Source of the DNA: Clostridiales bacterium oral taxon 876 str. F0540
GTDB taxonomy: Bacteria; Bacillota; Clostridia; Clostridiales; Clostridiaceae
Direction of reading: 5' to 3'
Assembly (NCBI GenBank): GCA_000466585.1
Contig: KE993505.1
Coordinates: 5,324-69,323 of the forward strand
Length of the DNA stretch: 64,000 nucleotides
The notes beneath the pieces are model-generated. The model saw only the letters and a program-made list of their open reading frames with translations, did no database searches and was not told where the DNA came from. Position 1 is the first letter of the stretch. Every line of letters begins with the position of its first letter. Shown piece by piece: positions 16,587 to 25,216 of this stretch. Position numbers and translations under genes: made by a program.

Positions 16587-16702
16587 CTCCTAGCCTAAGT
16601 TTTTTATAAAACGCGGGGAAACCACTTTTTTGGGGTGAATCGTTTTTTACGTAGGTTATGCCTTTACCGAACCCGTCAGCTAACCCCGTAGGTAAAAGGA
16701 GG
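16587..16702 (+). promoter_or_regulatory. Cyclic di-AMP riboswitch (ydaO/yuaA class)
   Basis: The conserved core is readable: GGGGAAACCAC (16615-16625), GGGGTGAATCG (about 16632-16642), CCGAACCCGTCAGCTAACC (about 16667-16685) and CGTAGG. All are hallmarks of the ydaO aptamer. The closing pairing CCTA (16594-16597) / TAGG (16689-16692) can extend through CTCCT (16587-16591) with AGGAG (16697-16701). That extension would bury the ribosome site of the downstream gene when ligand is bound. The class turns genes off in high c-di-AMP and commonly controls cell-wall hydrolases, as here. Confidence 0.85.
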
Positions 16703-16716
16703 AAAAATATATAAAT

Positions 16717-17238
16717 ATGAAAAAATTTTTTATTGTTTTTACACTGTTGTTAACTTTGCTCATAATACCTTGTTCCAAAGTTACGGCAGCTGAGGAAGAA
16801 CAAAGCCTATATAAAGAACAAATAGGTGCTGTTCAGGTATTCAATGTTTCAGATAAGACCATATATATAACTGATGAGGATGTATATTTAATGGCACAAA
16901 TAGTCTATGCCGAAAGCCGTTCAGAACCTTACGAAGGAAAGGTTGCTGTGGCCTCAGTTATATTAAATAGACTTAAAAATCCCAGTTTCCCAAAATCCGT
17001 GGAGGGAGTTATTAAACAAAGAGGCGCTTTCTCTTGTTTAAAAAATGGTGAAATAAATGTTGTACCGGATAGAATAAGCTATGAAGCTGTTATGGAAGCA
17101 TTAAAAGGCAATGATCCAACAAACAATGCGATTTTCTTTTATAACCCTAAAATTGCAACTTCAACTTGGATGAAGCAAGTAAACAAATCTAATGTAAAAC
17201 CTATTGGAAATCACGTTTTCTTTGTTGTAAATAAATAA
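16717..17238 (+). CDS. SleB/CwlJ-type cell-wall hydrolase (Hydrolase_2 domain)
   Basis: A 173-residue exported protein. The signal peptide covers residues 1-25 (FFIVFTLLLTLLIIPCS...TAA). The Hydrolase_2 domain from about residue 52 begins YLMAQIVYAESRSEP, with the predicted catalytic Glu66. SleB/CwlJ relatives lyse spore cortex; vegetative members trim peptidoglycan. It is regulated by the c-di-AMP riboswitch in its leader. The ribosome site is 14 bases from the ATG, longer than usual. The family is clear; spore versus vegetative role is open. Confidence 0.9.
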   Translation: MKKFFIVFTLLLTLLIIPCSKVTAAEEEQSLYKEQIGAVQVFNVSDKTIYITDEDVYLMAQIVYAESRSEPYEGKVAVASVILNRLKNPSFPKSVEGVIKQRGAFSCLKNGEINVVPDRISYEAVMEALKGNDPTNNAIFFYNPKIATSTWMKQVNKSNVKPIGNHVFFVVNK

Positions 17239-17240
17239 TG

Positions 17241-17288
17241 CTCATTAAAAAACTCTCGAAGGATTACCTTCGAGAGTTTTTTAATGAG
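17241..17288. terminator. Bidirectional terminator overlapping the reductase 3' end
   Basis: A 22-pair perfect stem, CTCATTAAAAAACTCTCGAAGG with its complement, loop ATTA (17263-17266). It serves the cell-wall hydrolase (plus) and the thioredoxin-reductase-like gene (minus). The TAA stop of the latter is in the loop, so its last seven codons are part of the stem. Confidence 0.88.
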
Positions 17289-18154
17289 TCTACATAAGAT
17301 ACAGCACTTAATGAAGCAATCTGTCCCTCGCCGGCAGACTTAATATATTGATATGGTTTTCCCACACAATCGCCAGCAGCAAAACATCCGGGGATATTCG
17401 TTCTCATATTTCTATCTGTTTTAATATGACCGTCTATAATTTCAAGTCCGGGTACTAACTGTCCGGGTGGCACACTGTCTTTTAAAATGAAGACCCCATC
17501 TGTCGCTATTGTACTATTTCTAAGAATAAGCTTACTAACAAAAATATCTCCTTGAATTTCTAACGGCTTATCTTTTAATATTTCTATGTTCTCTTTAAGG
17601 TTATAGCTTCCATTATACATAGGAATATAATATGTCTTTGAAGCAAGCTCGCTTACAAAGTTTGCGTCCTCTTCAGCCTCATGATTATAACCAATGATTG
17701 CTACAGTTTTTTCCTTATATAAAGGTGCATCACAGGTAGCGCAATAGCCTACACCTTTCCCTAAGTATGATTCTTCTCCATTAAGAGGTTTTGCATACTC
17801 TACTCCGGTGGCAATTATAACAGAAGTTGCTTCATACATTTTTTCATTAACCATAAGTGCAAAGTAATCTCCCATAGCATAGATTGCGTTTATTCTTTCA
17901 TAACTTATGCTTATATCCATAGCCTTAATATGTTTCTCAAACTCTTCTTTTAATTTTTCTCCCGTAACATTATAAAAACCAAGGTAATTATTTATCTTTG
18001 GAGCTTTTGTCAACTTTGAACTAAGATCTTTGCTGCCAAAAACTATAATATTTTTATTTCTGATTTTAGCGTTTATAGCTGCTGACAGCCCTGCCGGTCC
18101 GCTCCCAACTATTGCTATATCATATCTATCAGCCAATTTTTTCACCTCATTCAT
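17264..18154 (-). CDS. Thioredoxin reductase-like flavoenzyme, probably ferredoxin-dependent (FFTR)
   Basis: A 296-residue FAD enzyme that should reduce thioredoxin. The FAD motif is GSGPAG (17-22), and the redox pair is Cys138/Cys141 in GYCATCDA. The C-terminal FAD segment is GCFAAGDCVGKPYQYIKSAG. The NADPH-binding motif GGGxSA is replaced by IIGYNHEAEEDA (153-164), and no HRRxxxR is present. Both changes are known in the clostridial ferredoxin-dependent flavin thioredoxin reductases. It lies 59 bases after thioredoxin in the same direction. Electron donor ferredoxin is inferred from the missing motifs. Confidence 0.85.
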   Translation of the reverse strand: MNEVKKLADRYDIAIVGSGPAGLSAAINAKIRNKNIIVFGSKDLSSKLTKAPKINNYLGFYNVTGEKLKEEFEKHIKAMDISISYERINAIYAMGDYFALMVNEKMYEATSVIIATGVEYAKPLNGEESYLGKGVGYCATCDAPLYKEKTVAIIGYNHEAEEDANFVSELASKTYYIPMYNGSYNLKENIEILKDKPLEIQGDIFVSKLILRNSTIATDGVFILKDSVPPGQLVPGLEIIDGHIKTDRNMRTNIPGCFAAGDCVGKPYQYIKSAGEGQIASLSAVSYVDSLKNSRR

Positions 18155-18166
18155 TTATTTATAAAT

Positions 18167-18204
18167 ATATCCAAGTTCAGCAGTTAAAATCTGAACTTGG
18201 ATAT
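18167..18204 (-). repeat. Perfect hairpin between trx and its reductase
   Basis: A 14-pair inverted repeat, ATATCCAAGTTCAG (18167-18180) with its complement (18191-18204), lies ten bases after the thioredoxin stop. The minus strand continues ATTTATAAAT, not a run of Ts. It may be a partial terminator or an mRNA-stabilising hairpin. Confidence 0.6.
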
Positions 18205-18213
18205 ACGATTTAA

Positions 18214-18531
18214 TTAAATATGTTTATCAATTAATTCCTTCAGTGAATTCTTTGGTCTAAATCCAACCATAGTATCTGCTGTAGAGCCATTCTTAAAAAC
18301 CATAACTGTTGGAATGCTTGAAACTCTGTACATTTGAGATACTACGGGATTATTGTCTACATTAACCTTTAAAAATTTAACTTTACCTTCGTATTCATTT
18401 GAAAGTTCTTCTATTACTGGTCCAAGCATTTTGCAAGGTCCGCACCAAGGAGCCCAAAAATCTACAACAACCGGAGCATCGCTTGATGATATTTCTTCAT
18501 TAAAAGTATTATCCATAACTTCTTTAATCAT
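18214..18531 (-). CDS. trxA: Thioredoxin
   Basis: A 105-residue cytosolic dithiol protein with the classic WCGPC active site (Cys30/Cys33), the upstream VVVDFWAPW strand and the cis-proline segment SIPTVMVFKNG. It is the likely partner of the FFTR-like reductase that follows. The gene has a clean ribosome site (GGGAGG) before its ATG. Confidence 0.97.
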   Translation of the reverse strand: MIKEVMDNTFNEEISSSDAPVVVDFWAPWCGPCKMLGPVIEELSNEYEGKVKFLKVNVDNNPVVSQMYRVSSIPTVMVFKNGSTADTMVGFRPKNSLKELIDKHI

Positions 18532-18646
18532 TTATTTTACCTCCCAATACACCTGTAACAGGTATTATGTACTTATATAATTATTATTTAAATATCAATA
18601 ATTATTATCACATAAAATCAAGTGCTAGTCAAATAGCCAAATTATT

Positions 18647-20311
18647 TTATTTAACTTTAAAACTCACTATTTCAGCACCTCTAGTTCCAACCACAAGGAT
18701 ATCATTAAATGCTGCGGGAGTCCCTTCTACATTAGCCCCAAGCTCAATAGTATCCAGAAGCTTTCCTGTAGAGCCTTCAATGAGCATAGCCTTTCCCGTA
18801 GAATCACACTGAACTAAATAACTTTTACCGTTATTATTATAAAGAGCCACAGGTGAACTCCAGCAATAATTTTTCAGCTTATATGACCATACCTCTTTAC
18901 CGCTGTTCTTATCAATTGCAACCAAAATGCCTTCGTTGTATTGCGGATGTCTTGCTATATTAAATATAACTAAGTTAGATATGTCATTTTTGCCCAAAAC
19001 AGGTGTTGCCAAGGCTCCTCCATTAACTCCATCATTAAAGGAACATTTATATTTATTTTCCCATAATACTTTACCTGATGCACCATCTATTTTCCTAACG
19101 TAACTATATCCGTTATTGCCCTGATGGTCAACTTCACAGGCTGTATATAAATTTAAATTAGCATATTCTTTTTCTAAAACAACAGTAGAATCAGTATCAT
19201 CATTTACATTTAATGCCCACACCGGAGTAAGCGTATTTATATCTACACATTGGAGTATTCCATCGTTGTCTGCGAAATATCCATAGTTTTTATATATGGC
19301 TATGCTGTTTTCAATTCCTCTTTTATCCTTACCTGGTACATCATAACGATATTTAACCAGCTCGGGGTTTATCTGAATTTTTTCATTTTCAAATTTTGTG
19401 TTTAATTTTCCTGAATAAAACAAACCATTTTCTCCGCAAATAAAAATCGAGTCAGTATTCTTATCAATTAATGCCGTAGAATCAAAAGCCCCCCAGCTTC
19501 TCCTAGAAAAGCTGTCGCTGCCCTTAATCTCATAAAGTTTCTTAAAGTCAGTCAAACTAAATATTCTGTATGCAAAATCTACAAATCTTCCTCCATTTTT
19601 ATTTATACCTTGACCAACATATAATAATGGTATTCCCCTTGGGTCAACAGTCAAACTTCCTTTTATAGGTGCACCAATATTTAATTTGCTTCTTGTTTCC
19701 TTTCCGTCTTGTAAATCTAAGAAATATACATTTCCATCCAAGGTTGCATAAATGACCTCTTTTAAATTTTCTTTATTTTTTTTATCAGAGTTTATATTCA
19801 TACAGTTAATGATCTTCTTATCCCATTGAACTATTGATGGCTGGCCATTCCATCCAACTCCTGTCCATTCGTCTATACTTCCTATCTTCTTTTTCCATTG
19901 TAATTCAAGTTTACCTTCCTTAATTTCAGCCGTTCCAAAACTTCCTCCGTCCCTCATATTGTTTCCTCTAAAGCACGTAACACCCTGCAATTCAGAATAA
20001 GCATCATCACTGACCATATTTATATCTCTTTGCTTGTCAAGATTTGAACTAATGTAATATTTCATACCTAGATTCGATATTCTAGCCTTTCCATCAGGTT
20101 CAAACTCTAAAATATTAGCTTTATAGTTTTGTTTTAAAGACAAAAGATGTTCTCTAAAATTATCTTCATATTCTTCTTTACTTGAATCAACTATTTGTAT
20201 ATTATCTGTTTTAGCAGAAGCAGATTCAACTTTTTTACAGCTAGTTGCAACACTTAACGTTATAATTGGAAAAGTGCATAAAATCAAAAGCTTTTTCCTC
20301 TTTCTCCCCAT
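18647..20311 (-). CDS. PQQ-like beta-propeller lipoprotein
   Basis: A 554-residue exported protein with repeated PQQ/BamB-type blades, such as IDGASGKVLWENKY, IDKNSGKEVWSYKL and EGSTGKLLDTIEL. The N-terminus MGRKRKKLLILCTFPIITL...SC is a lipoprotein-like signal with Cys25 as lipid site. I start at ATG 20311, where GAGGTGG lies seven bases upstream; an earlier in-frame ATG at 20344 lacks one. Such propellers are often extracytoplasmic binding or scaffold proteins. The exact role is unknown. Confidence 0.85.
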   Translation of the reverse strand: MGRKRKKLLILCTFPIITLSVATSCKKVESASAKTDNIQIVDSSKEEYEDNFREHLLSLKQNYKANILEFEPDGKARISNLGMKYYISSNLDKQRDINMVSDDAYSELQGVTCFRGNNMRDGGSFGTAEIKEGKLELQWKKKIGSIDEWTGVGWNGQPSIVQWDKKIINCMNINSDKKNKENLKEVIYATLDGNVYFLDLQDGKETRSKLNIGAPIKGSLTVDPRGIPLLYVGQGINKNGGRFVDFAYRIFSLTDFKKLYEIKGSDSFSRRSWGAFDSTALIDKNTDSIFICGENGLFYSGKLNTKFENEKIQINPELVKYRYDVPGKDKRGIENSIAIYKNYGYFADNDGILQCVDINTLTPVWALNVNDDTDSTVVLEKEYANLNLYTACEVDHQGNNGYSYVRKIDGASGKVLWENKYKCSFNDGVNGGALATPVLGKNDISNLVIFNIARHPQYNEGILVAIDKNSGKEVWSYKLKNYCWSSPVALYNNNGKSYLVQCDSTGKAMLIEGSTGKLLDTIELGANVEGTPAAFNDILVVGTRGAEIVSFKVK

Positions 20312-20373
20312 AAACAACCACCTCATTACCATATATTTCCACACACAATTACCATTTTATACCAAATCAATTC

Positions 20374-20415
20374 AAAAAAAAAGAACTCACGCACAAATAT
20401 TTATACATAAGTTCT
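20374..20415 (-). terminator. Terminator after the TPR membrane protein
   Basis: An eight-pair stem, AGAACTCA (20382-20389) with TAAGTTCT (20408-20415), one G-U pair. It is followed on the minus strand by nine Ts (20381-20373). It separates the sigma/anti-sigma/TPR genes from the propeller gene. Confidence 0.7.
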
Positions 20416-20422
20416 AAAGAAT

Positions 20423-21673
20423 TTATTTAGTTATAATCGATTTAATAATTGAGTTATTGTACATTGATTTTGGATACTGTTTATTAAGACTTTTCGCATA
20501 GTTTACAGCAGTATCATTATCAATATTTTTATATAATAATGTTAGCTCATAAAGCACCGCATCGTTATAATCTCCATTAGGATATTTGGAAGTATATTCT
20601 TTATAGTACTTTATAGAATTTTCAATATCACCTGAATTTTTATAGCTCACAGCTATAAGATAAATTGCATGGGAATATAAATAACTCTTCTCACCGTAGT
20701 TATAAGCTATACTTAGGTAATTAATGGATTTATTGTACTCCTTAGATGATAAGGCTTGACTGCCTTTATTATAAAAGTACTCAATTCCCTCGCCTGAAAT
20801 AATATCTTTGACTTTCATTAAAAGTGTTTTGTTATTTATATTCAACTCTTTGTCTTTCCAAGTATTATATATTTCATAAAGTTTTTCATAATCTTTTGAA
20901 GCTATTAATCTGTTAATATCATCTGACGGAAAAAACTCTATATTCTTTTTGTCTGCAGGTTGGTCTTTCTTCTGTTCATCAGGTTGTCTACTTTCATTTT
21001 GTTTCTCAACTTTTGCTTCATCAACAATTTTTAGTATCTGCTTGTTCTTTAATAAATTTTTATCAGCATATTTAGCCATTGAATTTTTATATACTATAGA
21101 AAATGAACCAATTAAAAGAATAATTACAAAAGCTATACCTAAATATTTATAATTTATTTCTTTTTTAATTACTCCAAAGCTTGTAAGCTCCTTCTTATTT
21201 TTTAAAGCAAATTGATCTTTCTTATCAATTCCTAAAACTATATTTATATGTTTTAATGCAGCAGCATATTCTCCTAGCTTAATATAGCAAAAGGCAATAT
21301 AATTGTTTACATTTATCGAATTAAAATCACTTTCCCTGCACTCACTAAGCATTTTAAGCGCTTCTCTTATTTTTAACTCCTTAATTTCCATAAGTGCTGC
21401 ATTATAAATAGCCATCTTTTTCTCATCATTTTTACTATCTTCCAAATACTTTTTTGACACAGAATCCTTATTTACCTGGGAGTTCATTTTCCATAAGCCT
21501 TGAGCGTTATCAAGCTCGCCCTTTAAGTAGTATAGAAGTCCCTTTAAATTAATTGAAGATGTATTTTTTAGGTTCTCAGATATACTTTTTTCACAAAACT
21601 CTAAGGCTTTCTCAATATTTCCTTTATTATAACATTCAATCGCTTTAGTATATAGCTTCATAGATTTATCCAT
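20423..21673 (-). CDS. TPR-repeat protein with one membrane helix
   Basis: A 416-residue protein. TPR repeats occupy residues 1-165. A transmembrane helix follows near 175-195 (YLGIAFVIILLIGSFSIVYKN). A charged linker (QNESRQPDEQKKDQPADKK) and more TPR-like repeats complete the protein, with helices such as IENSIKYYKEYTSKYPNG. The layout puts TPRs on both sides of the membrane. It follows the anti-sigma gene by 76 bases. It could be a scaffold of the same envelope-stress unit. Function unknown. Confidence 0.8.
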   Translation of the reverse strand: MDKSMKLYTKAIECYNKGNIEKALEFCEKSISENLKNTSSINLKGLLYYLKGELDNAQGLWKMNSQVNKDSVSKKYLEDSKNDEKKMAIYNAALMEIKELKIREALKMLSECRESDFNSINVNNYIAFCYIKLGEYAAALKHINIVLGIDKKDQFALKNKKELTSFGVIKKEINYKYLGIAFVIILLIGSFSIVYKNSMAKYADKNLLKNKQILKIVDEAKVEKQNESRQPDEQKKDQPADKKNIEFFPSDDINRLIASKDYEKLYEIYNTWKDKELNINNKTLLMKVKDIISGEGIEYFYNKGSQALSSKEYNKSINYLSIAYNYGEKSYLYSHAIYLIAVSYKNSGDIENSIKYYKEYTSKYPNGDYNDAVLYELTLLYKNIDNDTAVNYAKSLNKQYPKSMYNNSIIKSIITK

Positions 21674-21748
21674 TAAATCCTACCTCTTATAAATATAATA
21701 TTCTTTATTTATTATAGTAAGATTTAAACATTTTATCTACTGGTAAGT

Positions 21749-22780
21749 TTAATAAACTGTTGTAGTTATACTTGCCTTTTCCGTATGCATTTTTGTATAA
21801 TTGGAGTCTTCATATACCAAATATTCAAATTCAATAACCATCTCTTTATTAGCATTTATATTTACCGACAATATTTTAGTAATAGGTACCTTTTGGTCAA
21901 GCTTAATTACTTCCTGAGCATTTATTTTTTTTGTTTCGTTCTTGTTTATATCTAAGGTAAATAAATCACCACCATGACTTATGCTGCCATGACCGCTTCC
22001 AACTATGATCAAAAGTTTTTCATTATTAATCCACTCCAAAGCTAAAGGACTGAATTGATTAACTTCATTATTAACAAGTTCAAAGGAATATTGCGTATTT
22101 GTTTTTAGGTCTTTTACTATTATAGTTCCTATTCCTTCCTCTTGAGCTTTATCCCCTTTCCCCTCAATTGATGCACTATATTGCTTATCAGTTGAATTTA
22201 CCCAAGGTGTGCCAAAGGAAACCTTAAAGTCATTAGGCATTTCCTTTTTTTCAAATTTAGGTAGATATAAAGATGGCTTGCCGGAAGTTTCATTTGCAGC
22301 CGCACTCTCTTTAGTTGCTGCTCTAGGAGTATCTATAGATAAATCTTTTACTTCTGCACCAGAAACAATAGATTCAGATGATTTACTAGAACTTTTATAG
22401 CTAGAAACTTTATTCATTGACCGGCTAAAATTCATCTTAGAAATATAAGGCGTTATAAAAACCACAACTGCTACTAATGCTGCTATTGAGGTATAGGTAA
22501 CTCTGTATTTGTTTAAATGTTGAAGTATTTTTTTAATGGGACTCCTTCCATACCTATTCTTATCAATATTTTTCATTATGTCTCCACGTATACTTCTGAA
22601 AGAATGAGGTTCCACAGACAGCCCTATTTTCATAACTTTATCAATTTCAAGCTCCTGCTCATATACCTTTTTACATTCTTCACATTCCTTTATATGTTTA
22701 AGCATTGCTTCTTTTATGTCATAAGAGATATTATCTTCAACTAAATCTGGCAGTTTTTTTTCAAATACATTGCAATCCAT
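21749..22780 (-). CDS. Zinc-finger anti-sigma factor
   Basis: A 343-residue membrane protein. The N-terminal anti-sigma zinc finger has Cys3 and His29-x3-Cys33-x2-Cys36 (KHIKECEECKKV). A transmembrane helix lies near residues 95-112 (TSIAALVAVVVFITPYI), followed by a ~230-residue extracytoplasmic sensor domain with a beta-rich C-terminus. It would hold the ECF sigma factor inactive until an envelope signal arrives. Its ATG overlaps the sigma-factor stop codon, typical of such pairs. Confidence 0.92.
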   Translation of the reverse strand: MDCNVFEKKLPDLVEDNISYDIKEAMLKHIKECEECKKVYEQELEIDKVMKIGLSVEPHSFRSIRGDIMKNIDKNRYGRSPIKKILQHLNKYRVTYTSIAALVAVVVFITPYISKMNFSRSMNKVSSYKSSSKSSESIVSGAEVKDLSIDTPRAATKESAAANETSGKPSLYLPKFEKKEMPNDFKVSFGTPWVNSTDKQYSASIEGKGDKAQEEGIGTIIVKDLKTNTQYSFELVNNEVNQFSPLALEWINNEKLLIIVGSGHGSISHGGDLFTLDINKNETKKINAQEVIKLDQKVPITKILSVNINANKEMVIEFEYLVYEDSNYTKMHTEKASITTTVY

Positions 22781-23334
22781 TATTTACACCCCATTTCTTT
22801 ATTTAATCTGAAATCTTTAAATTTTTCTCTTGATTTATAATATCTTCGTTTAACAGCTGACTCATTCAAGTCTAGAATTTCAGCAATATCTAAAAAGGTC
22901 ATATTGTCATTTAAGTATCTTAATATAATTATTTGCCTGTCAAGATCATTTAACGTGCTAATAAAATTCTCTACAAGCTTTTTTATCTCCTTATATTCTG
23001 CACTTTGCTCAGGAGAAATTTCACTTGATACAATATTGTAGAAATCTTCTACGTTAGCTTCGTATACTCTCTTGTATTTCCTTATATAGTCTATACACTT
23101 ATTTCTTGCTATCTGAAACAGCCAGTTTGAAAACTTATATTCTTTTTTAAAGGTGTACAGCTTATTATAAACAGTTATAAAGACTTCTTGTGCTATATCT
23201 TCAGATGCCTCCCTATCCCTTATATTGTTATAAATAAACCTCAATACCGTAAACTCATATTTATTTACCAATATATTAAAGCTATCTATATTACCTTTTA
23301 ATACTTCTTGAACAAGCTTCAAATCTTCTTCCAA
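22780..23334 (-). CDS. ECF-type RNA polymerase sigma factor
   Basis: A 184-residue sigma-70 group-4 factor. Region 2 (about 15-80, with DIAQEVFITVYNKLYTF) binds -10 DNA. Region 4 (about 115-172, ILRYLNDNMTFLDIAEILDL) contains the helix-turn-helix. I start at TTG 23334, with AAGGGGG eight bases upstream. An in-frame ATG at 23367 sits only five bases after a -10 element and so would not be in a normal mRNA. Regulated by the adjacent anti-sigma gene. Confidence 0.92.
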   Translation of the reverse strand: MEEDLKLVQEVLKGNIDSFNILVNKYEFTVLRFIYNNIRDREASEDIAQEVFITVYNKLYTFKKEYKFSNWLFQIARNKCIDYIRKYKRVYEANVEDFYNIVSSEISPEQSAEYKEIKKLVENFISTLNDLDRQIIILRYLNDNMTFLDIAEILDLNESAVKRRYYKSREKFKDFRLNKEMGCK

Positions 23335-23372
23335 GGCAGCTACCCCCTTGCTTTCTTTTATAATCATAATTA

Positions 23373-23400
23373 TATACGAAGTTTAAATAAAATAGTTACG
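23373..23400 (-). promoter_or_regulatory. ECF-type autoregulatory promoter
   Basis: Leftward CGTAAC (23400-23395), exactly 16 bases, then CGTATA (23378-23373). This is very close to the ECF consensus TGAAAC-N16-CGTA, directly upstream of the sigma gene. It predicts that the sigma factor transcribes its own operon. Confidence 0.6.
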
Positions 23401-23423
23401 CATAGGCCTCAATTTAAAACAAA

Positions 23424-23467
23424 AATAAAGCCCAAAAGGATTTTGAGAAAACCTTTTAGACTTTATT
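23424..23467 (-). terminator. Terminator after ptsI
   Basis: An interrupted stem, AATAAAGCCCAAAAGG with CCTTTTAGACTTTATT, and a 12-base loop, four bases after the ptsI stop. The minus strand ends in TTTATTTTTG. Confidence 0.7.
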
Positions 23468-23470
23468 AAA

Positions 23471-25087
23471 CTAATTATTTATTATGATCTGCTTCGCTCT
23501 AAGAATTGAAGATGCACTCATAGAAAATTCATCTAATCCATATTCTAATAAAGTTGGTATTGCAGTTTCATCTCCGGCCATCTCTCCGCACATACCACAC
23601 CATTTTCCTTCCTTATGAGCAGCATCTATAGTCATTTTAATAAGCCTTAAAACAGCTGGATGCATTGGATCATATAAATATGATACCTTTTCGTTCATTC
23701 TGTCAGCTGCTAGAGTATACTGAATCAAATCATTTGTTCCTATGCTAAAAAAGTCTACATGCTTAGCAAGCTCATCAGCCATTACAGCAGCAGATGGTAT
23801 CTCAATCATAATACCGGTTTCCAATCTTTCATTGAAAGCTTTTCCTTCAGATTTTAGCTCTTCCATACATTCAGCTAATATTTTTTTAGCCTCTAAGAAT
23901 TCATTAACTGAAGATATCATAGGAAACATTATTTTAAGATTTCCAAAGGCAGAGGCTCTTAATAATGCTCTAAGCTGAACTTTAAATAAATCCACTTGGT
24001 CAAGGCATAGTCTGATAGCTCTGTAACCTAGGAAAGGATTCATTTCCTCAGGCATTGGCAAGTAGGTAAGCTTCTTATCTCCTCCAATGTCTAAAGTTCT
24101 TATAACCAATGTTTTTCCTTCTAATTTTTCAGCTACATATTTGTAGGCTTCAAACTGTTCTTCTTCTGATGGCATGGTTTCTCTATCCATATATAGAAAC
24201 TCAGTTCTAAATAATCCTACGCCTTCCCCTCCATTTTCAAGGACCTTATGAACATCCTCAGGCTTACCGATATTTCCAACTACCTCTATTCTTTTACCAG
24301 CCTTAGTTTTTGTTTCAACATGAGCTAATTTTTTTAATTCTTCTTTTTCACCTTCAAACTTTTCCTTTTTAAGATTATACTCTTTAATTTGATCTTCAGA
24401 TGGTTTTATTATAACTATACCTTCAATTCCATCTACTATAACCAAATCTCCGTTATTAACTGTATCAGTTATATCTCCCATACCAACTATCGCTGGTATT
24501 TCAAGAGTTCTTGCCATAATTGCACTATGAGAAGTTCTTCCTCCTATATTGGTCAGAAATGCAATAACTTTGTCCTTATCAAGTTCTGCTGTATCTGACG
24601 GGGTTAAATCATGCGCAACAACTACAGTATTATTTTCTAGCTGCCCCATTTCATTCATTGATTTACCAAGAAGATTATTAAGTATTCTATTTCCAACATC
24701 CTTTACATCTGCCGCTCTTTCCTTCATGTATTCATCTTCCATAGAATCAAATATAGAAGCGTACATGTCTACTACATCTTTTAATACCTTTTCAGCATTT
24801 ATCATATTTGCTTCTATGCCGCTTTCAATAGCGCCAACAAATTCCGGGTCATCCAGCAGCATCATATGACTCTCAAATACTGCAGCCTTATCAGCTCCCA
24901 TTTCGATTTCGGCTTTGTTTTTTATCTTCTCAAGCTGACCTCTAGACACTGCTAGAGCCTTTTGCAGTCTTTCCTTTTCTGCTCCTAGGTTATCAATTTT
25001 TCTTTCAATAATTATTTCTTCTTCCTTAACATTAAGAACTACTTTACCAATTGCATAACCCCTTGAAGCTGCAATACCTTTTTTCAT
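23471..25087 (-). CDS. ptsI: PTS enzyme I (PEP-protein phosphotransferase)
   Basis: Transfers phosphate from PEP to HPr at the head of the PTS. 538 residues, slightly short for EI (about 570). The phosphorylated His187 lies in GGRTSHSAIMART. The PEP-binding barrel has FFSIGTNDLIQY and DPMHPAVLRLI, and the C-terminal GMCGEMAGD carries the active-site cysteine. The start has AGGAGGAAGAGG. No ptsH is nearby. A sigma-54 activator with an HPr-like domain is transcribed divergently. A -24/-12 promoter lies 74-89 bases upstream of the start codon. That makes this EI a likely sigma-54 target. Confidence 0.95.
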   Translation of the reverse strand: MKKGIAASRGYAIGKVVLNVKEEEIIIERKIDNLGAEKERLQKALAVSRGQLEKIKNKAEIEMGADKAAVFESHMMLLDDPEFVGAIESGIEANMINAEKVLKDVVDMYASIFDSMEDEYMKERAADVKDVGNRILNNLLGKSMNEMGQLENNTVVVAHDLTPSDTAELDKDKVIAFLTNIGGRTSHSAIMARTLEIPAIVGMGDITDTVNNGDLVIVDGIEGIVIIKPSEDQIKEYNLKKEKFEGEKEELKKLAHVETKTKAGKRIEVVGNIGKPEDVHKVLENGGEGVGLFRTEFLYMDRETMPSEEEQFEAYKYVAEKLEGKTLVIRTLDIGGDKKLTYLPMPEEMNPFLGYRAIRLCLDQVDLFKVQLRALLRASAFGNLKIMFPMISSVNEFLEAKKILAECMEELKSEGKAFNERLETGIMIEIPSAAVMADELAKHVDFFSIGTNDLIQYTLAADRMNEKVSYLYDPMHPAVLRLIKMTIDAAHKEGKWCGMCGEMAGDETAIPTLLEYGLDEFSMSASSILRAKQIIINN

Positions 25088-25160
25088 ACCTCTTCCTCCT
25101 ATTTATGTAAATATAAAAATAAATGTTATATTAAAATAAAATTACATGTAAATTATTATT

Positions 25161-25176
25161 AGCAATTTTTATGCCA
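25161..25176 (-). promoter_or_regulatory. Sigma-54 (-24/-12) promoter of ptsI
   Basis: On the minus strand the 16 bases TGGCATAAAAATTGCT (25176-25161) fit the TGGCAC-N5-TTGCW consensus with correct spacing. Start of transcription would be about 25150, leaving a leader of about 60 bases. Confidence 0.75.
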
Positions 25177-25216
25177 ACTTCAAATCGCTTATTTTATTGG
25201 AATTTAAATTTACATA

